A DNA stretch of 64,000 bases from Croceivirga sp. (GTDB taxonomy: Bacteria; Bacteroidota; Bacteroidia; Flavobacteriales; Flavobacteriaceae), in contig JANQQQ010000023.1 in the NCBI GenBank assembly GCA_028284935.1, positions 1 to 64,000 of the forward strand, written 5' to 3'. The notes under the pieces were generated by a model that was not told the origin of the DNA, did not search any database, and was given only the letters and a program-made list of their open reading frames with translations. The position numbers and the translations under genes are program-made. This document shows, one piece after another, positions 29,552 to 37,739 of the stretch (position 1 is its first letter; the number at the start of each line of letters is the position of its first letter).

Positions 29552-29676
29552 TAAAGAAGGCATCACGCAAAAATAACAATTACTTAAAGCGAAGCAAGAT
29601 GAAGCGGCCTGCTTAACAGAATTTTTGAGGTAGCTTCCAAATCAATATCTTAGTAGGACAACTAAAACCAACAAAG

Positions 29677-30129
29677 ATGAAGTACACCACAGAAGTCCTT
29701 ATTGACCTTCCCAGGGAAGACTTTATAAAAAAACTGGACGACCCGGATAACATGAAACATTGGATGCGGGGTTTACAATCCTATGAACATCTTTCTGACA
29801 ACCCTGGAAGCGAGGGAGCTCAAATGAACATGAAATTCAAAATGGGAAAACGTGATATGGAAATGATTGAGACCATTATCAAAAAAAACTTGCCCGAGGA
29901 ATTTCATATGACCTATGATACAAAAGGGGTGCACAACATCCAAAAAAACTATTTTAAAGAAGAAAATGGAAAGACGCGCTGGATTTCCGAAAGTGAATTT
30001 CAGTTTGAAGGATTTGTAATGAAACTCATGGCCTTTTTAATGCCAGGAGCCTTTAAGAAGCAATCCAAAAAATACGCCAATGATTTTAAGAACTTTGCTG
30101 AAAAAGGAATTTCAGTCCTTAATGATTAA
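29677..30129 (+). CDS. SRPBCC family protein
   Basis: 150 residues of the START/Bet v1-like fold, a small hydrophobic-ligand binding domain. Pointers are the N-terminal strand TTEVLIDLPREDFIKKLDD, MKHWMRGLQSYEHLSDNPG, and a C-terminal helix ending KKQSKKYANDFKNFAEKG. The ligand is unknown. It starts a plus-strand run of four closely spaced genes (5, 10 and -4 base gaps) that ends at 31976; this one and the last are both SRPBCC-type. Confidence 0.82.
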   Translation: MKYTTEVLIDLPREDFIKKLDDPDNMKHWMRGLQSYEHLSDNPGSEGAQMNMKFKMGKRDMEMIETIIKKNLPEEFHMTYDTKGVHNIQKNYFKEENGKTRWISESEFQFEGFVMKLMAFLMPGAFKKQSKKYANDFKNFAEKGISVLND

Positions 30130-30134
30130 ACCAT

Positions 30135-30398
30135 ATGAAAACACAAGTATTGGATAGAAAAATAAAACTAATTTGGGATTTTAAGGGCCCTGCTGCGCAA
30201 AGAACGGCCGAACACTACGCCGTTCATCTAAAGGAATACATTTTCAATGAGGAGCTAAAATATGATATCGTTGAATACAAAAAAATTAGTGATATGCACA
30301 GCATGGTCTTTTTAGTGGTCGCCGAGTTTGAAATGCCCCAAGTACGCGATGACTTAAAACCACATCGGGGCGAACTGTATTTGGATGACAATCTTTAG
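30135..30398 (+). CDS. Conserved-looking small protein of unknown function
   Basis: 87 residues, acidic/basic mixed, no signal peptide and no membrane segment. It begins MKTQVLDRKIKLIWDFKGPA with AAQRTAEHYAVHLKEYI, ends VRDDLKPHRGELYLDDNL. I do not recognise a domain. It sits 5 bases after the SRPBCC gene and 10 before the beta-lactamase-like gene, so it is translated from the same message. Codon use resembles its neighbours, which supports a real gene. Confidence 0.7.
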   Translation: MKTQVLDRKIKLIWDFKGPAAQRTAEHYAVHLKEYIFNEELKYDIVEYKKISDMHSMVFLVVAEFEMPQVRDDLKPHRGELYLDDNL

Positions 30399-30408
30399 CT
30401 GAAATCAA

Positions 30409-31536
30409 ATGAAAAAATCCATGTTTCCCCTTGCTTTGTTGCTCTCTACTTCATGTGCGAAACAGCCGTCTTTTGACAATGCCTTGGATGCAGCATTGGC
30501 CTCCTCAAATGAAAAAATTAAGAGGGTCATGGATCGTTTGGAACAACACCAAGTGCAAATCCGATATACGGAGATTGACCGTGAAGGGGACAGTCTGGTT
30601 TTCACCGATTATGATTTTCAGGTAGACTCCAATAACTATTTCTATCCTGCGAGCACCGTTAAATTTCCCACCGCTGTCATCGCTTTGGAAAAGCTGAATG
30701 ACCTGGATTCCTTATATAGGGATGTAACCTTTTATATTGAAGGGGATTCTGTTGAGACCTCTTTTGCCAGGGCTGTTGATGAAATCTTTGCGGTTAGTGA
30801 TAATGATGCAAACAATCGCTTAATGGAATTCTTGGGTTTTGATGACCTCAACCAACGCATTCGGGACAAAGGGGTGACCCCTATTCGTATTTCCCATCGC
30901 TTATCGACCGCCAATGCGGATGATGTAACTACTAAACCATTGGTGATTTACAAAAATGATAGCAGCACGGTGATTTCCCAGCCCATTGTTAGTTCCCCAC
31001 TGACTGAACTTAATCTGAAAAATATACAGAAAGGAAGCGGTTTTTACGTTGGGGATTCGCTCTACAGTGAACCCTTTGATTTTGGATTGAAAAACTATTA
31101 CCCTATAATCACACAACATGAGGTTTTAAAGCGGGTAATATTTCCCGAAGTTTTTGAAAAAGGTGAACGGTTTAATCTTTCTGATGACCAACATGATTTT
31201 CTTCTAAAATCAATGTCCCTCCTACCCCATCAAGCAGGGTACGATAGAGAGGAATATTATGATGGTTACGTGAAATTTTTCATGTTTGGCGATTCTAAAG
31301 AACCCATACCGGAGTACATCAAAATCTATAACAAGGTGGGATATGCCTATGGCACTTTGACCGATTGCGCCTATATAAAGGATGTTAAAAACAACGTGGA
31401 CTTTATGATAACCGCTACCATTTTAGTTAATGAAGATGGCATTTTCAATGATGATAACTATGAATACGACGAAATTGGCATACCCTTTTTAGCACAATTG
31501 GGAAGGGAGATTTATGAATACGAACTTAGAAGATGA
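30409..31536 (+). CDS. Class A beta-lactamase-like serine hydrolase, lipoprotein
   Basis: 375 residues, signal peptide with lipobox LLSTSC (Cys16). The class A/penicillin-binding catalytic set is present: S82-T-V-K85 (in FYPASTVKFPTAV), S130-D-N132 and K309-V-G311 in place of KTG. The spacing is like class A enzymes, but the protein is longer (class A is about 290) and I see no clear Glu166 loop, so it may be a transpeptidase-like or peptidase-like relative rather than a resistance enzyme. Its stop overlaps the next start (ATGA). Confidence 0.8.
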   Translation: MKKSMFPLALLLSTSCAKQPSFDNALDAALASSNEKIKRVMDRLEQHQVQIRYTEIDREGDSLVFTDYDFQVDSNNYFYPASTVKFPTAVIALEKLNDLDSLYRDVTFYIEGDSVETSFARAVDEIFAVSDNDANNRLMEFLGFDDLNQRIRDKGVTPIRISHRLSTANADDVTTKPLVIYKNDSSTVISQPIVSSPLTELNLKNIQKGSGFYVGDSLYSEPFDFGLKNYYPIITQHEVLKRVIFPEVFEKGERFNLSDDQHDFLLKSMSLLPHQAGYDREEYYDGYVKFFMFGDSKEPIPEYIKIYNKVGYAYGTLTDCAYIKDVKNNVDFMITATILVNEDGIFNDDNYEYDEIGIPFLAQLGREIYEYELRR

Positions 31537-31976
31537 CCACCATGGAGCATACTTTTAATCGGTTTACCAAGAAAATCCATATCAAAGCATCCATCGAAAA
31601 ATTATACTTGTGTTGGTCCACATCACATGGAATTACAAAGTGGTTTTTGAGCCATGCTGATTATACCACTTCTGATGGCACGCTAAGAAACCCAAAAGAA
31701 GAAATTCAAGGGGGGATAAATACCTTTGGAAATGGCATAATTGGAGCGGTAAAAAAGAAGGAACCATACTACAGGCCAATGGTAGGGATTTTGTTGAATT
31801 TACATTTGGCAACGGACGAAGAAACCAAAATGAACCTTTACAATGGTTGCAGTTGCGGATGGACCTTCTGGTTGGCAAATCTTAAGGCTTTTTTGGAACA
31901 TGGCATTTTACTGAACGAAAGGGATGTTGACCTTACCGATACTCCACAAGCTGGTCACATTTTTGTTAATATGTAA
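31533..31976 (+). pseudogene. AHSA1/SRPBCC-family gene with two compensating frameshifts
   Basis: The open frame of 147 residues begins well (TKKIHIKASIEKLYLCWSTS) and ends well (TDEETKMNLYNGCSCGWTFW, LANLKAFLEHG) for an AHSA1-type protein. The middle does not. From a run of six G at 31710-31715 to about 31805-31813, the +2 frame instead reads GDKYLWKWHNWSGKKEGTI then LQANGRDFVEFTFGN, the expected AHSA1 core. Restoring one G at the run would join the first part to this core. The return to the first frame lies at TTTGGCAACGG, where FTFGN and LATDEE share the bases TTGGCAAC, so a deletion between short repeats, removing roughly 20-25 residues of beta sheet, is likely. Either a decayed gene or a G-run read error plus a real deletion. 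Confidence 0.8.
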
Positions 31977-31978
31977 AA

Positions 31979-32003
31979 AAGCACCGCCATAGGGCGATGC
32001 TTT
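31979..32003. terminator. Terminator between the AHSA1-type and fasciclin genes
   Basis: AAGCACCGCC (31979-31988), loop ATAG and GGCGATGCTT (31993-32002), one mismatch, with A and T runs on either side. It lies between convergent genes and may work both ways. Confidence 0.65.
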
Positions 32004-32032
32004 ACCATCAACATCATCAACACTAACCAATT

Positions 32033-32551
32033 TTATTTTGGCATTACCACGTCTTCTATAATGTGAATTACGCCGTTGGAGGCCATCACATCGGTCTTCG
32101 ATATTTTGCTGTAGTTTCCGTTGGCATCTTTTAAAAAGATTCCTCCGTCTTTACTTACAGCTGTCAATGTACCGCCTTGTAAGGTTGTCAATTCTGCTTT
32201 GCCATTACCACTCTTTAGCGCGGCAGCTACATCGGAAGCAGCTAACTTTCCAGAAACCACATGATAGGTCAAAACAGCCGAGAGCTTTTCTTTGTTCGCG
32301 GGCTCCAATAAAGAATTCAGTGTAGCTTCATCAATTTTGGCAAACCCTGAATTCACTGGGGCAAATACGGTAAAAGGACCATCCCCTTTTAGTGCGCCCA
32401 CCAAATCAGCGGCTTTAAGAGCGGTTACAAGAGTGGAAAAGTCCTCCACGGATACAGCAATATCAACGATATCTTGGCCTTTTTGTGCTTTTGATGTCTG
32501 TGTTACTGCTATTAATGCAATGGTTGTAAGAATAAAAACTAATTTTTTCAT
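32033..32551 (-). CDS. Secreted fasciclin (FAS1) domain protein
   Basis: 172 residues: signal peptide (KKLVFILTTIALIAVTQTSK, cleavage before AQKG) and a single FAS1 domain filling the rest, with the H1 block GPFTVFAPVNSGFAKID near 67-84, LTYHVVSGKLAASDV near 100, and the terminal H2 block ASNGVIHIIEDVVMPK. FAS1 proteins mediate adhesion. Divergent from an ECF sigma factor/anti-sigma pair that starts 120 bases away, which likely controls it. Confidence 0.92.
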   Translation of the reverse strand: MKKLVFILTTIALIAVTQTSKAQKGQDIVDIAVSVEDFSTLVTALKAADLVGALKGDGPFTVFAPVNSGFAKIDEATLNSLLEPANKEKLSAVLTYHVVSGKLAASDVAAALKSGNGKAELTTLQGGTLTAVSKDGGIFLKDANGNYSKISKTDVMASNGVIHIIEDVVMPK

Positions 32552-32671
32552 TTTGCTTTGTTTAATTGTTTTAATGATTTAAAAGACTAATTGCGCGCTT
32601 TTGTTCGTAATTACACAGGGAATTCTTCCTTGGATGAGCAGGAACTTCTTTTTATTATATCTTTAACATTA

Positions 32672-33238
32672 ATGCTACCCCATCAAATAGAGGATACTGA
32701 AATAATTCAACGTATTGTCAATAAGGATAAGGATGCCTTGTACCTTCTGTACGACAAATACTCGGGAGCACTTTTCGGCGTCATTCTTCGCATATGTCAA
32801 AACCAAGAGTTGGCAGAGGATGTACTTCAAGAGACTTTTCTAAAAATTTGGGAGAAAATAGAATCCTATAACCCTGATAAGGGAAAATTCTATACCTGGT
32901 CCTATAGAATCGCTAAAAATAGGGCACTGAATGCCCTACGAAAATCAGATAGGCTCATCCAAAATGAGGATTTAAGTGTACTTAAAGATAAAAGCGAGAC
33001 CGAAGATAACTTTGATTTAAAAACACTCAACGGTGCACTGAGTAAGTTGGAGCCCCACCACCAAGAAGCGATTTCCCTGGTCTATTTTAGAGGATATACC
33101 CATAGGGAAGCCAATGAGGAAATGGGCGTGCCTTTAGGAACATTTAAAAGTTATGTCAGGCAAGCGATCCAATTACTTAGGGAGAGCTATAAGATAGGGA
33201 TGGTATTTGTTTTATGGTTAATGGAAGTGATATCATGA
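32672..33238 (+). CDS. ECF-type RNA polymerase sigma-70 factor
   Basis: 188 residues from ATG 32672; the frame is open further up (from 32591) but the sigma fold begins only at MLPHQIEDTEIIQRIV. Region 2 holds LYDKYSGALFGVILRICQNQ, AEDVLQETFLKIWEKI and FYTWSYRIAKNRALNALRK; region 4 holds LEPHHQEAISLVYFRGYTHR and GVPLGTFKSYVRQAI. It should direct transcription of a small envelope regulon. The anti-sigma factor overlaps its stop (ATGA), and the fasciclin gene is divergent. Confidence 0.93.
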   Translation: MLPHQIEDTEIIQRIVNKDKDALYLLYDKYSGALFGVILRICQNQELAEDVLQETFLKIWEKIESYNPDKGKFYTWSYRIAKNRALNALRKSDRLIQNEDLSVLKDKSETEDNFDLKTLNGALSKLEPHHQEAISLVYFRGYTHREANEEMGVPLGTFKSYVRQAIQLLRESYKIGMVFVLWLMEVIS

Positions 33239-33993
33239 TGGATAAGGAATACATATTGAAAGAAGGACTACTGGAAAAGTTTTTGTTGGACGATTTAACT
33301 TCCGATGAAGCCAAAGCGGTGGGACTTGCCATATCCAATGATGCTGACTTAAAGCAACAATTCCTGCAACTTGAAGCCGATTTTGAGCGTATGGCTCTGG
33401 AAAACGCCATTGCACCACCCACCCGTGTGAAAGAAAAGCTCCAAAAATCGCTTGAAACCAATACGGATAACGAATCAATTCCCAAAACTTGGCTATGGTT
33501 GGCCGCAGGTTTGGCACTTTTATTTGCACTTACCACATTTTGGATGTATTCCAAATGGCAGTCTGCCCAAAATACCTTGGATACCCTACAAAATCAAACT
33601 GTGGTTATGCAAGAACGATTGGACCTATTGGAAGAAAACTATGAACTCACCAATAACAGACTACAAATAATCAATAGCCCTAACACTATCCCCTTTGTCC
33701 TGACTGGAAATGAGAAGGCAAAGGATTCCAGGGCGGTAGCCTACGTAAATCATAACAACAAACTAGTGGTGGTCAACCCGAGGGGACTTCCCGTTCTACC
33801 GCAAAATCAAACGTATCAGATGTGGAGTGACGTTGATGGCGAAATGATTAATATGGGATTGTTACCAACGGATAAGGATTTGGTAACCCTAAAATACATT
33901 GACCATGCCGAGTCTTTAAACATTACCATTGAACCAGCGGGGGGTAACGATCACCCCACAGTGGAACAATTGATTTCCTATGTCACCCTCTGA
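33235..33993 (+). CDS. Anti-sigma factor, RskA-like
   Basis: 252 residues from ATG 33235. A cytoplasmic N-terminal part (MMDKEYILKEGLLEKFLLDD, SDEAKAVGLAISNDADLKQQ) would hold the sigma factor. One membrane helix follows at about 85-106 (WLWLAAGLALLFALTTFWMY), a short coiled coil (about 110-145), and a periplasmic RskA C-terminal domain (VVNPRGLPVLPQNQTYQMWS, then LNITIEPAGGNDHPTVEQL). RskA-type factors are released by intramembrane proteolysis in response to envelope signals. Translationally coupled to the sigma gene. Confidence 0.9.
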   Translation: MMDKEYILKEGLLEKFLLDDLTSDEAKAVGLAISNDADLKQQFLQLEADFERMALENAIAPPTRVKEKLQKSLETNTDNESIPKTWLWLAAGLALLFALTTFWMYSKWQSAQNTLDTLQNQTVVMQERLDLLEENYELTNNRLQIINSPNTIPFVLTGNEKAKDSRAVAYVNHNNKLVVVNPRGLPVLPQNQTYQMWSDVDGEMINMGLLPTDKDLVTLKYIDHAESLNITIEPAGGNDHPTVEQLISYVTL

Positions 33994-33998
33994 GTTCC

Positions 33999-35615
33999 TT
34001 AAGAAACCCTTATAAAGTCAGTGCGAACCATCTCATTGGAGAGGAGCACCTCATCAAAATTGATACCTTCAATGGGCTTAATGGTTTCCGTTTGGGTATC
34101 CCATTCAATCCTTTTGCCCAATTTCCAGGAAAGCCCCGCCATATGGGCGGCTATGGCCTCCTCAAAACCTTCTTTGATACCACAGCTTACCTTACCACCA
34201 TTTTTAATGGCACTCAACCATTCCCTCATATGTAAAAAGGTGGAGTCCACACGTTTTCCATCAATATAGGTCCACATCAAACCTTTATCCGCGAAATACT
34301 GGGAAGTGGCCGAAGACACGGCATCTGGGGAATTTGCCCCTGGATTGTACTGATAAATAGGTACCCCCGGACTCATCTTGCCCTCTTCCAACATAGTGGC
34401 ATATCGTGTAGAACCTCCATCGGGCCAAATGGTCAATCGATTCCCAAGTTCCATGGTACCGTCATGCCCCATAAGAATGGTAGGGCGATTAAACCCATTG
34501 CCCAAAGTGGCACTATAACAAAAGGTCATTCCTTTCTCTTTCCCTTTTACCTGACTGCTACCCGTACTAAAGTTGGGAAACTCCATATTCACTTGCATAA
34601 CATCAGGGACATTCCTCCCATCATTATGGGCATACACCCCTCCCGAAGCCATTACCGATTCTGGAATACCCATGTTCAAAACACAGTTCAATCGGTCATA
34701 ATCATGGGTCAATAAATCCCCTGAAAGCCCAGATCCATAAGCCCACCATTTCCGCCATCTGAAGAAATGGTTCTTATTAAAGGGAATTTGTGGGGCAGAA
34801 CCCAGGAATTGCTGCCAGTCTATGGTAGTTGGACTGGCCTCCTCCATAATTTCGTAGTTCCAAGCACCATTGTCATCGTTTCTGTTGGTATTGGTTTGAA
34901 TCAAGGAAACGTGACCCAAGGTACCTTTGTTGATGATATCCCTTGCTGTTCCAAAACTTAAAGTCTGCCTGTGCTGATGTCCAACTATAAAAACAGCTTC
35001 TGAATTTTGCGCTGCCTTTCGTAATTCGTAAGTCTCAGCAACAGTATGTGTCATGGGCTTTTCCACATACACATGTACCCCGTTGTTTAAAGCATATATG
35101 GCCATAGGTGCATGCCAATGGTCTGGCGTAGCGATGACCACCGCATCAATTTCCCCACTATTTATCATTTCTTGATAGGTAGAATAGCGCTTGATTTTAT
35201 TATCATCGGTGCCAAAAGAACGCAACGCTTTTTCTGCTCTATAATCAAAAATATCACACACCCCGGCAAGATGGACATTGAGCTTTTCCTGGTTCATGAA
35301 ATCCTCCAATCCTTTGTTGTTTGGATTCTCTTGCACTTCAAGCTTCATATCCTCAGTCCATTCCTTGGTGGCAAACCCCAAGGAGCGGCATAATTGTTCA
35401 CCTCGAATTCCAAAGCCAATGATACCCACCCGAACAGGGTCACCAGAAATACCAGGAACCGCAGGGGGTAAAGAAGGTTGAATATTCAACTGTTCCAATA
35501 TTGCCGAACGTGCACGTCGCTTTCCAACGGTAGTTGAAGCCCCGGCCCACCAAACAGCCCCCAAAATGGGCAATCCACCTAATCCTTTTAGCAAATCTCT
35601 TCTAGTCCATTTCAT
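33999..35615 (-). CDS. Tat-exported Gfo/Idh/MocA family oxidoreductase
   Basis: 538 residues. A twin-arginine signal (TRRDLLKGLGGLPILGAVWW) takes the folded, NAD(P)-bound enzyme across the membrane. The Rossmann domain carries VGIIGFGIRGEQL near 64, AVVIATPDHWHAPMAIYAL and VYVEKPMTHTVAET, the typical EKP motif. The large second half is the Gfo/Idh C-terminal sheet. Such exported dehydrogenases usually act on sugars or glycans; the substrate is not visible. Its start overlaps the end of the DoxX gene by 14 bases, so both form one transcript. Confidence 0.9.
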   Translation of the reverse strand: MKWTRRDLLKGLGGLPILGAVWWAGASTTVGKRRARSAILEQLNIQPSLPPAVPGISGDPVRVGIIGFGIRGEQLCRSLGFATKEWTEDMKLEVQENPNNKGLEDFMNQEKLNVHLAGVCDIFDYRAEKALRSFGTDDNKIKRYSTYQEMINSGEIDAVVIATPDHWHAPMAIYALNNGVHVYVEKPMTHTVAETYELRKAAQNSEAVFIVGHQHRQTLSFGTARDIINKGTLGHVSLIQTNTNRNDDNGAWNYEIMEEASPTTIDWQQFLGSAPQIPFNKNHFFRWRKWWAYGSGLSGDLLTHDYDRLNCVLNMGIPESVMASGGVYAHNDGRNVPDVMQVNMEFPNFSTGSSQVKGKEKGMTFCYSATLGNGFNRPTILMGHDGTMELGNRLTIWPDGGSTRYATMLEEGKMSPGVPIYQYNPGANSPDAVSSATSQYFADKGLMWTYIDGKRVDSTFLHMREWLSAIKNGGKVSCGIKEGFEEAIAAHMAGLSWKLGKRIEWDTQTETIKPIEGINFDEVLLSNEMVRTDFIRVS

Positions 35616-36081
35616 TGCTCACCAAATTTTGTTTCCTTACATTTTTGATACCAAATTTATGTCCCGTCGGGAAATAGAACAAAAGCACTAAAGCTGCAAT
35701 CTCTATCAAATTCTTGTTCACCAACCAATAATTGCCCTCAACATTTAGCTGGGTCAACCCAGGAAAAGGTGGATGAGATAAATAATACATACCTAGTAAA
35801 CCAATACCTACCAGTGCTCCAACTTTTTCAAAGATGCCGAGTAAAAGGGTAACACCTACTACAATTAGGGCTACCATGTTTAACGTATCTACCCAACCAA
35901 TGATTGATTCATTGGCCATTGCGGTAAATATCGATTTAAAGGGTCCTTGTGCAGATGCCAAATAGCCAAAAGCCGTCCAGTCCGGATTATACATTTTCAC
36001 GATACCCTCATACAAAAAATGCCAACCAATCAGCACACGCAAAATGGTGACACTTATCTCGATTTTAGGATTTTTTTCCAT
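35602..36081 (-). CDS. DoxX family membrane protein
   Basis: 159 residues with four hydrophobic helices (about 9-25, 62-82, 86-104 and 124-140). The DoxX pattern is visible: RVLIGWHFLYEGIVKMYNPD at the start and a late LVNKNLIEIAALVLLFYFPT. DoxX-type proteins are quinone-linked membrane subunits or redox partners. Here it precedes a Tat-exported oxidoreductase with a 14-base overlap, a combination found repeatedly in Bacteroidota; the DoxX protein could pass electrons for that enzyme (inference). Confidence 0.85.
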   Translation of the reverse strand: MEKNPKIEISVTILRVLIGWHFLYEGIVKMYNPDWTAFGYLASAQGPFKSIFTAMANESIIGWVDTLNMVALIVVGVTLLLGIFEKVGALVGIGLLGMYYLSHPPFPGLTQLNVEGNYWLVNKNLIEIAALVLLFYFPTGHKFGIKNVRKQNLVSNEMD

Positions 36082-36274
36082 GTAGAAAAGTAGTTAGTTA
36101 ACAATAGGGGCTGAATCATCTATTGACCATAAGCCCTACATTCTATAAATCTACTGCATTAATCAATAATTAAGAAATGACAATTGTTAGCCAAGGACGA
36201 CTTTTTTACACCTTTCAATGTGACTTTAAAGCAAATGAAGGTTCTAACCTATATACTAACTAATTTCCAAAATC

Positions 36275-36961
36275 ATGAAAAAATGTATTGCTGAATTTCT
36301 TGGCACCCTCTGGTTGGTGCTTGGTGGGTGCGGCAGTGCCGTATTGGCCGCTGCCTATCCAGAATTAGGTATTGGTTTTTTTGGTGTGGCGCTTGCCTTT
36401 GGTCTTACCGTAGTGACCATGGCCTATGCCATAGGTCATATTTCTGGTTGCCATTTGAACCCTGCCGTCACTTTGGGACTTATGACTGCAGGTCGTTTTA
36501 ACAAGAACGATGTTTTTCCTTACATCATTTCGCAACTTTTGGGAGCCATTGCAGGTGCGGGTATTCTATATTTAATCGCCTCTGGCAAAGCCGGGTTTGA
36601 GGTTGGTGGATTTGCTGCCAATGGATATGCCGAACACTCTCCTGGCGGATATGGATTGTTATCTGCCTTTACCATTGAATTGGTCTTGACCTTCTTCTTC
36701 TTGATCATTATTTTGGGAGCAACCCATTCCAAAGCGCCTAAAGGATTGGCGGGATTGGCTATTGGCTTGGGTCTGACCTTAATCCATTTGATCAGTATTC
36801 CCGTGACCAATACTTCGGTTAATCCTGCACGAAGCACAAGTCAGGCATTATTTGCCGATGGCGGATGGGCCATACCCCAACTATGGTTATTCTGGGTAGC
36901 TCCAATTTTGGGCGCGCTAATCGCTGGTGTGGTCTATAGCTATCTATCCCCAGAGGAGTAA
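36275..36961 (+). CDS. aqpZ: Aquaporin Z
   Basis: Inner-membrane water channel, 228 residues, six helices. Both NPA boxes are intact: HLNPAVTLG (NPA 62-64) and [10 protein letters not shown] (NPA 183-185). The selectivity filter fits AqpZ, Phe42, His171, Thr180 and Arg186, and a glycerol facilitator would have a larger loop and an NPARD-type second box. Single gene between DoxX (divergent) and the LytTR regulator (convergent). Confidence 0.95.
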   Translation: MKKCIAEFLGTLWLVLGGCGSAVLAAAYPELGIGFFGVALAFGLTVVTMAYAIGHISGCHLNPAVTLGLMTAGRFNKNDVFPYIISQLLGAIAGAGILYLIASGKAGFEVGGFAANGYAEHSPGGYGLLSAFTIELVLTFFFLIIILGATHSKAPKGLAGLAIGLGLTLIHLISIPVTNTSVNPARSTSQALFADGGWAIPQLWLFWVAPILGALIAGVVYSYLSPEE

Positions 36962-36970
36962 GAACATTTA

Positions 36971-37006
36971 AAATGGGCCTCAAAATGGAATGACCGAGGC
37001 CCATTT
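36971..37006. terminator. Hairpin between aqpZ and the LytTR gene
   Basis: AAATGGGCCTC (36971-36981) pairs with GAGGCCCATTT (36996-37006) over an 14-base loop, a perfect 11-bp stem. The T run is weak on the plus strand and four long on the minus strand, so it may end both genes. Confidence 0.6.
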
Positions 37007-37040
37007 AGCCCTTTAATTAACCAAAATGACTCAATCAATA

Positions 37041-37739
37041 TCAAGGTTTTAAACGGTCCACAACAGTCTTTTTATAATACTCCCCTATTGGGATTTCGAT
37101 AGTGTCCAGTTCAACATCAAGAGCGGTATAGGCGGTTATTTTATCGCTATTGACCACATAACTTCGATGGGTACGAAGAAATCGGTCATCCAACTTCTTA
37201 TTAAATGCATTAAGCCCATGCTTGATAACATGTGTTTCGGTTTCGGTATGTATTTTAATGTAGTCTTTAAGCCCTTCCACGTAAAGTATGTGTTCCAAAT
37301 ACAGCTTTACCTGTTTTCGATCTTTTCTAATAAAAATATAGTCCTTGGATGCCGTTTGCACTGGTTGTTCTCCTTCCTTGTTGATTTGAAGACCTTCAAA
37401 CCTTTCAATGCTTTTAAAGAACCGAGCAAAACTGATGGGTTTGAGCAAGTAATCTACGGCGTGCAGGTCAAATCCCTCCACAGCATAATCCCGATAGGCC
37501 GTAGTAAAAACCACTTGCGGCGGATGGGTCAAATTTTTTAAAAAATCCACTCCTTTCAAAACGGGCATTTCAATATCCAAAAACATGAGGTCAATGGTAT
37601 GTTCCTTTAAAACCTTATTCGCTTCAATTGCGCTTTGACAGGATGCTACAAGTTCATAATTGTCCAGTTGTGATAAATGATTGGTGAGCAGTCGTCTCGC
37701 TAGCTCTTCATCATCAACAATGATACATTTATAGGACAT
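37041..37739 (-). CDS. LytTR-family response regulator
   Basis: 232 residues: receiver domain (1-120) with phosphoacceptor Asp55 in LMFLDIEMPVLKG, then a LytTR DNA-binding domain (about 135-232: YIFIRKDRKQVKLYLEHILY, FLRTHRSYVVNSDKI). Overlaps the end of the sensor kinase gene by 11 bases, so the pair is a two-component system. Targets are not visible; aqpZ is the nearest convergent gene, but LytTR systems commonly act elsewhere. Confidence 0.93.
   Translation of the reverse strand: MSYKCIIVDDEELARRLLTNHLSQLDNYELVASCQSAIEANKVLKEHTIDLMFLDIEMPVLKGVDFLKNLTHPPQVVFTTAYRDYAVEGFDLHAVDYLLKPISFARFFKSIERFEGLQINKEGEQPVQTASKDYIFIRKDRKQVKLYLEHILYVEGLKDYIKIHTETETHVIKHGLNAFNKKLDDRFLRTHRSYVVNSDKITAYTALDVELDTIEIPIGEYYKKTVVDRLKP

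Noticed and set aside
30409-31536. Antibiotic-resistance beta-lactamase
   Set aside because: SxxK, SDN and a KVG motif are present, but the protein is too long for class A, a Glu166 loop is not evident and context gives no resistance link.
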